Assembly (NCBI GenBank): GCA_018676675.1
Contig: JABHEG010000028.1
Span: 62,001 to 126,000 of the forward strand
DNA: 64,000 bases
Reading direction: 5' to 3'
DNA from: Lentisphaerota bacterium
GTDB taxonomy: Bacteria; Verrucomicrobiota; Lentisphaeria; Oligosphaerales; JABHEG01
Shown: one piece after another, positions 17,083 through 25,111 of the stretch
Layout: each line of letters opens with the position of its first letter
How positions within the stretch are numbered: the stretch's first letter is position 1
Notes under the pieces: model-generated
What the model was told of the DNA's origin: nothing
The model's database searches: none
The model's input: only the letters and a program-made list of their open reading frames with translations
Position numbers and translations under genes: made by a program

Positions 17083-18513
17083 ATGCCTGAGCAACCCAAT
17101 TTCCTGATCATTATGGCCGATCAGCACGCCCCGGACGCCATCGCAGCCCTGGGGCACCCTGCGGTCAAAACCCCTTGGCTTGACCGGCTCGTGTCATCGG
17201 GGGTCACGTTCCGCAACGCCTACTGTGCATACCCGATGTGCACACCGTCCCGCGCAAGTTTCATGACCGGTCACATGACCCGTGAACACGGCGTGTGGGA
17301 ACTCGGAACGCCACTTCGATCAGACATGCCGACTTGGGCGCATGTGCTGAGGAAGGCGGGATACGCCACATCCATAAGCGGCAGAATGCACTTCGTGGGA
17401 CACGACAAGCTGCACGGATTTGAGAAGAGCGTTCATCCGGATCGTGGTGCTATGCTGATGCCCTACACTTACGGCTGCTGGGACCACCCGCAGACCGACG
17501 ACCACGTCATGGTCAAAGCGATCACGGACGCCGGCCCCACAGAGAATGCCACGAGTGTTGAGCAGTACGACACGGCTGTGGTCGACGCGGCGGTGACGGA
17601 ACTCTCGGAGCTGGTAGCACATCAGGACCAACGGCCCTGGGCCTTGATGGTTGGTCTCTTACTGCCGCATTTCCCATACGCCATCAGCCAGCCTTACTAC
17701 GACATGTACGAGGATACTGACATCCCAATGCCACGTGTGCCGCCGGGTGATCAATCCTACGAGGAGTGTGTCCCGCCACAATTTGTGGACAGCCGCAAGT
17801 GGTTGGGGCTGACGACAGACGGGGCAACTCCGGAACAGGTGTGCGCTGCCCGACGCTGCTATTACGGGATGATTACGTCCATGGATGAACTGATCGGGAA
17901 GTTACTTACGCATCTCGAGCAGAGCGGGGCGGCTGAGAACACCTGGGTCGTGTTCCTTTCCGACCACGGCGACAACATGGGCGAACACGGTTTCTGGTCG
18001 AAGCTCAATTTCTACGAAGACAGCGTACGTGTCCCATTGGTTGTTGCGCGCCCGGGTGATCCCAACGCGGGCCGCGCGTGCCACGCACCGGTGTCCCTGG
18101 TCGACTGGATGAGCACGGTCCTGGATTTGACTGGTGAGGAGGCAGCATTCGAGCCGCTGCCTGGACGTTCTCTCCTGCCGTTGCTGGACGACCCGACTCA
18201 GACTTGGCCCGAACGTCCAATCGTTGCTGACTACGCCTGCGATGGCACCCGAGTGCCCATGCGGATGGTCCGTCGCGGTCGCTGGAAAGCGTCCTTTGCA
18301 CCAGGTCATCCTCCGGTCCTGTTCGACCTGGAGGACGATCCCCATGAATGGAACGACCTGAGTGGGGAGGCCCCCTCCCAGGCCGTCCTTGCTGAGCTTC
18401 GGGCCATCGCCTGCGTCGATGGTTGGGGTGAGGAACCGTTGCTCGAGGAGATCCGTGCCCATAAGCGCAGGCTCACCTACATCAGCACAGCGGAGAAAAG
18501 GACGCAAGGTTGA
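17083..18513 (+). CDS. Cytoplasmic-type sulfatase (formylglycine-dependent)
   Basis: A 476-residue type I sulfatase of the alkaline-phosphatase superfamily. The formylglycine site is C-T-P-S-R at C53, followed by the M-T-G-H block; metal ligands include the N-terminal D-Q-H and D-H-G-D-N-M-G-E-H near residue 287. No signal peptide or lipobox is present and the ORF begins directly at the fold, so it probably stays in the cytoplasm and works on an imported small sulfated molecule or sugar. It is similar in layout to choline-sulfatase-like enzymes. GGAGGATC lies about ten bases upstream. No sulfatase-modifying enzyme (FGE or anSME) is in the window. The conversion of Cys rather than Ser suits either type of maturase. 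It follows the response regulator by 36 bp. Confidence 0.88.
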   Translation: MPEQPNFLIIMADQHAPDAIAALGHPAVKTPWLDRLVSSGVTFRNAYCAYPMCTPSRASFMTGHMTREHGVWELGTPLRSDMPTWAHVLRKAGYATSISGRMHFVGHDKLHGFEKSVHPDRGAMLMPYTYGCWDHPQTDDHVMVKAITDAGPTENATSVEQYDTAVVDAAVTELSELVAHQDQRPWALMVGLLLPHFPYAISQPYYDMYEDTDIPMPRVPPGDQSYEECVPPQFVDSRKWLGLTTDGATPEQVCAARRCYYGMITSMDELIGKLLTHLEQSGAAENTWVVFLSDHGDNMGEHGFWSKLNFYEDSVRVPLVVARPGDPNAGRACHAPVSLVDWMSTVLDLTGEEAAFEPLPGRSLLPLLDDPTQTWPERPIVADYACDGTRVPMRMVRRGRWKASFAPGHPPVLFDLEDDPHEWNDLSGEAPSQAVLAELRAIACVDGWGEEPLLEEIRAHKRRLTYISTAEKRTQG

Positions 18514-18567
18514 GGCACTCCCCCGGGGGTTGTGCGGCGCCAAGCGGCGACGCGTGCTAGATTACCG

Positions 18568-18642
18568 GTTGTCACATGGACAACTCGCACGTATGCCGGC
18601 GCTTGGACTTCGCCGCCGCCGGCAACCCCTTTATCTGAGGGG
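18568..18642 (+). promoter_or_regulatory. Leader with three successive hairpins before the DAHPS-PDT gene
   Basis: GTTGTC/GACAAC (18568-18584), GCCGGCG/CGCCGGC (18595-18623) and CCCC/GGGG (18626-18642) follow one another in the 168-bp spacer. A TTGTCA-17-TATGCC promoter-like pair overlaps the first dyad (18570-18598). A small open frame (18593-18649, 18 codons) has no Phe run, so a classical phenylalanine attenuator is not supported. Confidence 0.3.
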
Positions 18643-18681
18643 CGCGTGAGTGTGTGCATCGGAGAATGGAGAGAACGAACC

Positions 18682-20556
18682 TTGATCCTGATACTGGCAG
18701 AGACGTTGACCGAGAGCCAGAGCACGCAGATCCAGACGGAGTTGCGCTGCGAGGGTTTCTCGTACAAGGAAATCGAGGTCGCTGACCGGCGGCTTCTTGA
18801 GGTCACCGGAAATCCTGGTCAGGACCTCACTCGATTTTCGAGCCTGCCGGGTGTGGAACAGGTCATCGCTTCGCCTCCTGCGTTCAAGCTGGCGAGTCGC
18901 GAGGCCCACCGGGCTGACACGGTCGTCCAGGTCGGCGACGTGGCGGTCGGCGGCGAACGCATCGTGGTCATGGCAGGACCTTGCTCAATCGAGAGCAGGG
19001 CGCAGGCCATGGCCGTAGCTGATGCCTGTCGGCGATACGGCGCTGTTCTGTTCCGAGGCGGCGCGTTCAAACCCCGGTCTTCACCGTACTCCTTCCAGGG
19101 CTTGGGAGAAGAGGGACTGAAGATCCTGGCGGAAGTCCGGGAACAGACCGGCATGCGGACCGTGTCCGAGGTCACTTCGACGGACACGCTCGAGCTCATG
19201 CTCGAATATGTCGATGTTCTCCAGATCGGCGCCCGCAACATGCAGAACTTCGAGCTGCTCAAGCGGGTTGGGAAGACAGACAAGCCCGTTCTGCTGAAGC
19301 GTGGGCTTTCCGCCACTATCGAAGAGTGGCTCATGTCTGCCGAATACATCCTCTCTGAAGGGAACCCGAACGTCATTCTCTGCGAGCGCGGCATCCGGAC
19401 TTTCGAGCCCTATACCCGCAACACCCTTGACCTTTCCGCGATTCCCGTGGTGAAGCGTCTGACTCATCTGCCGATCCTGATCGATCCCTCCCATGCGACA
19501 GGCATCCGCGAAAAGGTCATCCCGATGGCCCGGGCTGCGATTGCGGCCGGTGCGGACGGGCTGATGATCGAGGTCCACAACGAACCTGCGAAGGCCAAAT
19601 CCGACGGTGCACAGAGCCTCTACCCCGAGCAGTTCGGACAGCTCATGCGGGATATCCATGTCATTGCTCCAGTGGTCGAGAAACAGCTTGACTTCGGGTA
19701 CCTCGACAAAGCCAGGGCTGTCAGCCAGCCGGTGGATGTCGATGATGGTAACGGCTTGAAGGTCGCGATTCTGGGCGATGTCGGGACGTTCAGTCACCGC
19801 GCCTGCCTGCAGTATTTTGGTGAGAATGTGACGGCTATCCCGACCGCCTCCTACCGGGCCGCGTTCGAAGCCGTCCAGGCCGGGTATGCTCGCTTTGCCG
19901 TCGTCCCGCTGGAGAACTCGCTGACCGGCAGTGTCCACGAGAACTATGATCTTCTCCTTGATTCGCACCTGAAGATCGTTGGCGAGATCATGCTGCGGAT
20001 TGTCTACAGCCTCATCGGGCATGACGGGACAGAGATCGGCCAGATTCGCCGCGTTTTCTCTCATCCGGATGTGTTCCGGCAATGCCGGGAATTCGTCTCA
20101 GGGCAAGGCTGGGAACTGGTCTCGACGCAGGATGAAGCGACCGCAGTTCACATGCTGACTGACCGGGATGACGTGGCGGACGCCGCAATCGCCGGCCGGG
20201 ATGCGGCTGAGACGCACGGCATGACAGTCCTCCAGGAAGGCATCGAGACCAATCCCCGCAACTACACGCGCTTCGGGATCATCGGTGCGACTCCACTTAC
20301 GGATGCGCCGCGGCGCAAGTCGTCATTGATCTATCAGACGCCCAATGAGCCCGGGGCACTCTACGAGACGCTGGGGCTTTTCAGTGAGCACGGGGTCAAT
20401 TTGGTCAAGCTTGAATCGCGACCGATTCACGGCAAGCCCTGGGAGTACCTGTTCTACGTCGACATCGAGGCGGATGCGGAGTCGCCGGAGTTCGAGCCCA
20501 CGCTCAAGGCCTTGAAGGAGAAGACGGACTACCTCGCGATTCTGGGCAGCTACTGA
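18682..20556 (+). CDS. Fused DAHP synthase - prephenate dehydratase (ACT)
   Basis: A 624-residue fusion of the first step of the shikimate pathway and the committed phenylalanine step. I choose the TTG at 18682 because GGAGAG lies eight bases upstream and the product then begins like type I-beta DAHP synthases. Residues about 1-75 are the small regulatory fold. DAHPS motifs follow: A-G-P-C-S-I-E-S, F-K-P-R-S-S-P-Y-S-F-Q-G, L-L-K-R-G-L, C-E-R-G-I-R-T-F-E and D-P-S-H-A-T-G. From about residue 355 comes prephenate dehydratase: G-T-F-S-H-R-A, P-L-E-N-S-L-T-G-S-V and N-Y-T-R-F. An ACT domain with E-S-R-P closes the protein. No chorismate mutase domain is seen. Phe binding at the ACT domain may control both activities; this is inference. 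Confidence 0.9.
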   Translation: MILILAETLTESQSTQIQTELRCEGFSYKEIEVADRRLLEVTGNPGQDLTRFSSLPGVEQVIASPPAFKLASREAHRADTVVQVGDVAVGGERIVVMAGPCSIESRAQAMAVADACRRYGAVLFRGGAFKPRSSPYSFQGLGEEGLKILAEVREQTGMRTVSEVTSTDTLELMLEYVDVLQIGARNMQNFELLKRVGKTDKPVLLKRGLSATIEEWLMSAEYILSEGNPNVILCERGIRTFEPYTRNTLDLSAIPVVKRLTHLPILIDPSHATGIREKVIPMARAAIAAGADGLMIEVHNEPAKAKSDGAQSLYPEQFGQLMRDIHVIAPVVEKQLDFGYLDKARAVSQPVDVDDGNGLKVAILGDVGTFSHRACLQYFGENVTAIPTASYRAAFEAVQAGYARFAVVPLENSLTGSVHENYDLLLDSHLKIVGEIMLRIVYSLIGHDGTEIGQIRRVFSHPDVFRQCREFVSGQGWELVSTQDEATAVHMLTDRDDVADAAIAGRDAAETHGMTVLQEGIETNPRNYTRFGIIGATPLTDAPRRKSSLIYQTPNEPGALYETLGLFSEHGVNLVKLESRPIHGKPWEYLFYVDIEADAESPEFEPTLKALKEKTDYLAILGSY

Positions 20557-20581
20557 CTCCCTGGAGATCCAGCGAACAGGG

Positions 20582-20835
20582 CTAACCCGGATGTTGCACG
20601 AGTCGGGGGCGCCCGAGATGCGAGGCAGAGCACGTTGAGCTGTAGTGACTACTGCCAACGTGCTGTAACGAAGCAGGTTGGGTGTCCCCGGCTCGCCCGT
20701 AGGGTGAACACGCCTTGCTCTGGGGTGATGGAACACGGTGTACCCTCGGGAATCCATGGCATGCCAGCCGCAATGCTTTGATTGCGAATAGACTACAACT
20801 CTAATGTCTGTGTGTTCATGCAACGTTCGGGTTAA
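20582..20835. mobile_element. MITE-like element with terminal inverted repeats
   Basis: A 254-bp non-coding element fills most of the spacer. Its left end CTAACCCGGATGTTGCACGA (20582) matches the reverse complement of its right end, TTAACCCGAACGTTGCATGA (ending 20835), at 16 of 20 positions. If TTAA is the target (CTAA at the left by mutation), the repeat proper begins CCCG, the layout I associate with IS1380/piggyBac-like TTAA-inserting elements; that link is from memory. Internally AGCACGTTG and CAACGTGCT form a nine-base stem around GTAGTGACTAC, and TCGGG/CCCGA makes another hairpin. No ORF is convincing. The right end abuts the GGAG ribosome binding site of the next gene. Confidence 0.65.
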
Positions 20836-20847
20836 GGAGCGATTCCC

Positions 20848-21852
20848 TTGAACAGCCTTGAACGGTACCGGTCCACGGTGGCGGGGGAGCCCACCGATAT
20901 CCTGCCGCGTGTCCCGATCCTGATGCAGTTTGCCGCCGAGCACATTGGCTCCAACTACGGGGCGTTTGCGGCGGACCACCGAGTCTTGGTCGAAGCGAAC
21001 ATCCGGTGCCTGGACGAGTTCGGTTTCGATCAGGTCAGCTGCATCTCGGATCCCTATCGGGAGACCCAGGGATTTGGTGCCGAAATCGAGTTTCTGAGGG
21101 ACACCGTACCGCGCTGTGTCATGCCTCCTCTGGCCGACGCGAAGGATCTCTCACTGTTGCTGTCGCCCGACCCCCTCGTCGCAGAGCGGATGTTCGACCG
21201 GGTTCAGGCAGCTCGCGCGTTCAGTCGGCGCGTTGGAGGGCGATGCTCGGTACTGGGGTGGGTTGAAGGCCCCGGGGCCGAGGCCGCGGATCTCCGCGAT
21301 GTCATGAACTTCCTGATCGACTCGATGGAGGACATCTCCTTCTGCTGTGAGCTGATGGATCGCTGTGTCGACGTCGCGATCGCCTTCGCCGGCGCCCAAG
21401 TTGAGGCCGGCGTGGATACCGTGGGCATCGGTGATGCGATCGCGAGTCAAGTCACGCCGGACTTCTATGACGCTCACGTGCAACCTCGTGAGAAGAGGCT
21501 CGTCGACGCCATCCGCGACATGGGGGCTTGGAGCAAACTCCACATCTGTGGGGACATCAGTCACATTCTCCCGGGCGTTGCCGATCTTGGCGTGGATGTT
21601 CTCGATGTCGACCACATGGTTGACCTGGCCAGCGTGCGTGACGCTGTCGGGGGGGATGTGGTGATCGCGGGGAACGTGGACCCGGTCTCATGTGTCCGGC
21701 AGGGCACGCCGTCGCAGATTCGGGACAGCGTCGCCCGTTGCTACGAGGCCGCAGGAAACCCCTTCATGGTGAATGCGGGGTGCGAGATTCCAGCCGGTAC
21801 ACCGCTCGACAATCTACGTGCCTTCTGTGAGCCCGTTCCCTATCAACGTTGA
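20848..21852 (+). CDS. Uroporphyrinogen decarboxylase-family (MtaA-like) protein
   Basis: A 334-residue TIM-barrel protein of the UroD/MtaA/CmuA family. Instead of the N-terminal Arg-rich substrate site of true HemE, it has the zinc-ligand pattern of corrinoid methyltransferases: H-I-C-G near residue 231 and a late cysteine in N-A-G-C-E-I-P-A-G-T-P near 309. These fit methyl transfer between a corrinoid protein and an acceptor such as a thiol or tetrahydrofolate. The start is TTG, with GGAG eight bases before it; the ribosome binding site directly abuts the MITE-like element, so expression may depend on sequence brought in by that element. No corrinoid-binding protein gene is adjacent. A second, more distant family member is at 29389-30627. 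Confidence 0.8.
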   Translation: MNSLERYRSTVAGEPTDILPRVPILMQFAAEHIGSNYGAFAADHRVLVEANIRCLDEFGFDQVSCISDPYRETQGFGAEIEFLRDTVPRCVMPPLADAKDLSLLLSPDPLVAERMFDRVQAARAFSRRVGGRCSVLGWVEGPGAEAADLRDVMNFLIDSMEDISFCCELMDRCVDVAIAFAGAQVEAGVDTVGIGDAIASQVTPDFYDAHVQPREKRLVDAIRDMGAWSKLHICGDISHILPGVADLGVDVLDVDHMVDLASVRDAVGGDVVIAGNVDPVSCVRQGTPSQIRDSVARCYEAAGNPFMVNAGCEIPAGTPLDNLRAFCEPVPYQR

Positions 21853-21889
21853 GGCGCACCTCCAGCGCGCACAACATGTACTGCCCATA

Positions 21890-21999
21890 CCCAGGCCGCT
21901 GGCCTGGGCTACGTTGTGGGCGCCCCTTCAGGGCTCAAAGCTGCGGTCTGAGCCCCTTCCCACGCAAGGGCCCCGCCTTCGTTCGCCGTGGCCACGGCG
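21890..21999. repeat. Composite palindromic repeats in convergent spacer
   Basis: CCCAGGCC-GCT-GGCCTGGG (21890-21908) is a perfect eight-base hairpin. GCCC/GGGC (21922-21934) and the alternative GGGCTCA/TGAGCCC (21931-21955) follow, then a perfect 16-bp palindrome CGCCGTGGCCACGGCG (21984-21999). The spacer lies between the convergent UroD-like and yccF genes. The pieces look like dispersed palindromic repeats found in many environmental genomes; a termination role is possible. Confidence 0.5.
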
Positions 22000-22040
22000 G
22001 GTATGCTACGGGGACTACCTGTGTTCCATCTCACTTCTCT

Positions 22041-22430
22041 TCAGCCCAGAACGACGCGTTTTCCCAGTGGTGCGAACGACACCATTGCCAACTTGAAATG
22101 CGCCAGGCCGAACGGGATCCCGATGATGGACAGGCAGCAACTGATGCCGGTCAGCAGATGGGCGATGGCCAGCCAGAGACCGGCCAGCACGATCCACAGG
22201 ATATTGGCGAGTGCGGTGCCCGTGATTCGGTCGTCGCCCACCATCTGTGCATCCACGAGACGTTTGCCGAAGGGGAATGCGGCAAATCGGGCGATGCGGA
22301 AGGCTGCCACCGAGAACGGTATCCCAACCACGGTGATGGCCAGTACGCAGCCAAGGATCATCCAGGCCAGCCAGGCGAACAGGCCGCCACCCAGAATGAA
22401 CCACAGGATGTTTCCGAGAAGTACAAGCAT
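22041..22430 (-). CDS. yccF: YccF-domain inner membrane protein
   Basis: A 129-residue hydrophobic protein with two copies of the short YccF repeat. Each copy has a hydrophobic helix followed by G-I-P-F-(S/G) and a K-(R/L) segment (I-T-V-V-G-I-P-F near residue 33 and L-S-I-I-G-I-P-F-G-L near 100). Two to four membrane passes are expected. Length is close to that of the E. coli family. Function is unknown; a membrane-stress or permeability role has been proposed for relatives. GGAG eight bases before the ATG supports the start. It follows pgi on the same strand after 44 bp and is likely to be transcribed with it, although no functional link to glycolysis is evident. Confidence 0.88.
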   Translation of the reverse strand: MLVLLGNILWFILGGGLFAWLAWMILGCVLAITVVGIPFSVAAFRIARFAAFPFGKRLVDAQMVGDDRITGTALANILWIVLAGLWLAIAHLLTGISCCLSIIGIPFGLAHFKLAMVSFAPLGKRVVLG

Positions 22431-22474
22431 TGTCAGTCTCCACCCGGACGACTGGAGTGGGCCCGAGGTCCTCG

Positions 22475-24091
22475 CTATGCCAGGGCGAACACCCAGCCGT
22501 CCCTGTACGTCCGGGATGCTGTGAGTTTCCCGACGGTTCGTTCGTTGACCGCCATTTTCGACAGCAGTCCCTCCACTTCACGCACCTGGTCCTCAGCCCT
22601 GAGTTCGGCAGCCATCGCAGCGGCCGAGCCCTCCCAGCTCTTGTCGCCACGGTCAGCGATCCAGGTCTGCAGCGTGGCCTGCAGGTCGTTGACGGCTCCG
22701 CTTGCGAGCTTGTATGCCTGGACGCCCGGTTGGTGGAAGGCGTTGATGTGGATCAGTTCGGCGTAGAAGGCAACGGCCCGTTCGTACAGGGCAATGATCA
22801 TCCCGATGGCGAAGGCGTCCAGTGATTCGAGGATGATCTGGATCACCTTGCGTCCCTTGCCGCTCAAGGCGTTGACAAGACCGTCCTTGAAGGCGTGGAG
22901 GTAGTCACCCATACTCATGCCATCGCCCATCGGGAGTTCCTCAGAGTCCTTGAGTACCTCGATGAAGGTGACGAAGAAATCGTCTCGGCCATCGTTGAGT
23001 TGCTGGATGTAGGCATGGGCGTCAGTCCCGCCCTTGTTGCCATAGACGGTCAGCCCCTGGTGAACAACATTGTCGTCCAGGTCGAGCTCTTTGCCCAGGC
23101 TTTCCATGACGAGCTGCTGCAGATACTTGCCGAGGAGTACGAGGCGGTCAGAGTACGGCACGATGACCATGTTCCGGTTGCCTCGCCCTTCGCCTGCCAC
23201 ATACCACGCACTCGCAAGCTGGTAAGCAGGGTTGTTCGCCAACTCCGGAGCCCGGGTCAGCTCGTCCATGTACTGTCCACCGGCCACCAGTTGCCCGAAG
23301 TCGATCCCCGTGAGCGCCGCCGGTACGTGCCCGACGATGTTTGTTTCGCTCGTGCGTCCGCCAATTGACTCGGCCATCGGGAACACCTTGAGCCAGGTGT
23401 TCTCTTTGGCGTACGCATCGAGCTTGCTGCCTGCCATTGTCACGGCCACGGCATGCGCGGCGAAGTTGACTTCATGTTCGGAGAACCACGCTTCGAGAGC
23501 GGTCATGTTGTTGAGCGTTTCCCGCGTGCCGCCGGATTTGGAGACCGTCACAACGATCGTCGTGGCCGGGTCGACTGCTGCTTTCAGATCCGTCTGCCCA
23601 ACCGGGTCGGTGTTGTCCAGGAAGTAGATCTTGGGGAACCCGTTTCGAGCGGCTCTGGGGAGCTCATTCCAGTAGGGACCGTTGATGGCGAATTGCACCA
23701 GCTGCGGCCCCAGGGCTGAGCCGCCGATGCCGTTAATGACAACGGCTTCAACGGGTTTTCCGTCGGCCAGTGCCGTCCCGCCGCGGACCTCTTCCGCGAA
23801 TGCTTCGACCGCTTTGAACACGGCCGAGCCGGCATAATCGAGGCGGTCGCTAAAGTGGGTGACCTGGCGCTTTTCGTCGGGGTTCTTGATCTCTCCCGCC
23901 TCAATCTTCCCCATTTCCTTGTGGGCGGCTGCCAGCGGGGGCACGGCTTCCGCGGTATCCGTGTTGCTGAGGGCGGCCGTTGCCGCGGGATCCAGTCCCA
24001 TGTGGCTCATGTCCAACGTGAATGCTGTCTTCGGGTCAATGAAGCTCGGGAGGACAACTTGCTCGGCACCGGTTTGAAAGGTGTTTTTCAT
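22475..24091 (-). CDS. pgi: Glucose-6-phosphate isomerase
   Basis: Interconverts glucose 6-phosphate and fructose 6-phosphate in glycolysis and gluconeogenesis. The 538-residue protein has the phosphate-binding and catalytic signatures: I-N-G-I-G-G-S-A-L-G-P near 120-130, S-K-S-G-G-T-R-E-T near 184-192, the catalytic glutamate in V-M-E-S-L-G-K-E, the histidine in K-G-G-T-D-A-H-A-Y, and the lysine in P-G-V-Q-A-Y-K near 460. The length is standard. It starts at an ATG 24091 facing a divergent spacer with a 20-bp dyad that could be an operator. It is first in a unit with yccF. The isomerase feeds fructose 6-phosphate that the manA product (56951-58153) can also use. Confidence 0.97.
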   Translation of the reverse strand: MKNTFQTGAEQVVLPSFIDPKTAFTLDMSHMGLDPAATAALSNTDTAEAVPPLAAAHKEMGKIEAGEIKNPDEKRQVTHFSDRLDYAGSAVFKAVEAFAEEVRGGTALADGKPVEAVVINGIGGSALGPQLVQFAINGPYWNELPRAARNGFPKIYFLDNTDPVGQTDLKAAVDPATTIVVTVSKSGGTRETLNNMTALEAWFSEHEVNFAAHAVAVTMAGSKLDAYAKENTWLKVFPMAESIGGRTSETNIVGHVPAALTGIDFGQLVAGGQYMDELTRAPELANNPAYQLASAWYVAGEGRGNRNMVIVPYSDRLVLLGKYLQQLVMESLGKELDLDDNVVHQGLTVYGNKGGTDAHAYIQQLNDGRDDFFVTFIEVLKDSEELPMGDGMSMGDYLHAFKDGLVNALSGKGRKVIQIILESLDAFAIGMIIALYERAVAFYAELIHINAFHQPGVQAYKLASGAVNDLQATLQTWIADRGDKSWEGSAAAMAAELRAEDQVREVEGLLSKMAVNERTVGKLTASRTYRDGWVFALA

Positions 24092-24156
24092 CGCGTTCGG
24101 GTTCCGTGAGTAGCTTGAATCCTGTGGGACAAAGGATTACATTTATACACTGGTTC

Positions 24157-24176
24157 AGACCTGTGAATTCAGGTCT
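24157..24176. promoter_or_regulatory. Dyad operator candidate in the pgi divergent spacer
   Basis: AGACCTG-TGAATT-CAGGTCT is a perfect seven-base dyad with a six-base centre. A TATAAA hexamer for the pgi direction lies just downstream (about 24143-24148, minus strand), so the dyad would overlap the -35 region. A transcription factor site is inferred; none is identified. Confidence 0.4.
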
Positions 24177-24337
24177 TGACGGCTGAAGACAACCTTCGAG
24201 AACTATAGCTTCTCGCCTCCGTCCTGCACGGTGTGTCGTGAGCTGAAATGGATGACTTCAGATCTCGATGCGCTCTGGGAACCCGCCGGAGGCCACGTAA
24301 GCTGCCTGATCTACTCGACAAGATCACGTTGACGCGT

Positions 24338-25111
24338 ATGAAGACGAGTATAGCCATATTGGGTTTGTGCCTTGCGCTGACCGTTTTTCTGACGTCTTTG
24401 GTGTTGGAGACGAAGTCAAGCCCCGCCCGCCAGTCACGCATTGATGCGACGCATCTGGATGCCGTTCTGACTGACGGTGAGGCGTTGATCGACCAGCTTT
24501 CGGCCCCCGCTTCCTCCCCCGGCAGCGCTACTGCTGTCCGTGCCGTGCCGCAATCCCGAAGTGACGAACTCCTCGCCAAAGGGCACCATTTCCGCCGCTG
24601 CGGCAATCTCAGTGGGGCTATCGAGTTGTATGAGTCTGTGCTCGAACTGGAGCCGGCTCACGCCGAGGCGCTGAGTGCGTTGGGGGTGGCCTGCTTCAGC
24701 AGTCAACGCTATGCTGAAGCCGAGACCCACATTCGACGTTTGATTGAGGTGAGCACCACGGCCGACTGCATGGTGCGCATGCGATTGGCCGTGTCGCAGA
24801 TGCGCCAGGCCAAGTATGGTCCGGCGCTGGATAATCTGCGGATTGTCCTGCTGGATGACCCCGAAGATGCCGGTGTCCACTTCGCGTTGGCCTGCGTGTA
24901 TTCCGAGCTGACGGAGACCAACAGGGGGCTGTACCATCTCGAGCTGGCGTATGCCCGCATGGGCGCCACCATTCTCGCCCATATTTCCGACCCTCACCTG
25001 AACAATCTGCGCCGTACCAAGCGGTTCCACAGGATTGTTCGCTCAGCCAGGAGTCGTTATAGTAGGGGCGCGATGGTTTCTTCACGTCAGCCCGTACAGG
25101 CCACTCAATGA
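24338..25111 (+). CDS. TPR-repeat protein with N-terminal membrane anchor
   Basis: A 257-residue protein when read from the ATG at 24338, which places a hydrophobic helix (about residues 4-24) at the N terminus; a longer reading from 24248 adds 30 basic residues with no ribosome binding site. From about residue 75 there are two to three tetratricopeptide repeats: G-N-L-S-G-A-I-E-L-Y-E-S-V-L-E-L-E-P, A-E-A-L-S-A-L-G and Y-G-P-A-L-D-N-L are recognisable A and B helices. The repeats are a protein-protein interaction scaffold, probably on the periplasmic face or anchored to the membrane. The stop overlaps the start of mutL by four bases (ATGA), so translation is coupled, but no link to mismatch repair is evident. 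Start assignment is moderate because no strong Shine-Dalgarno site is seen. Confidence 0.75.
   Translation: MKTSIAILGLCLALTVFLTSLVLETKSSPARQSRIDATHLDAVLTDGEALIDQLSAPASSPGSATAVRAVPQSRSDELLAKGHHFRRCGNLSGAIELYESVLELEPAHAEALSALGVACFSSQRYAEAETHIRRLIEVSTTADCMVRMRLAVSQMRQAKYGPALDNLRIVLLDDPEDAGVHFALACVYSELTETNRGLYHLELAYARMGATILAHISDPHLNNLRRTKRFHRIVRSARSRYSRGAMVSSRQPVQATQ

Noticed and set aside
18593..18649. Leader peptide for phenylalanine attenuation
   Set aside because: The 18-codon frame has one Tyr and no Phe, so it cannot act as a standard attenuator leader.
19081..20082. Minus-strand frame of about 330 codons inside the DAHPS-PDT gene
   Set aside because: Opposite strand to conserved DAHPS and PDT motifs; no recognisable protein.
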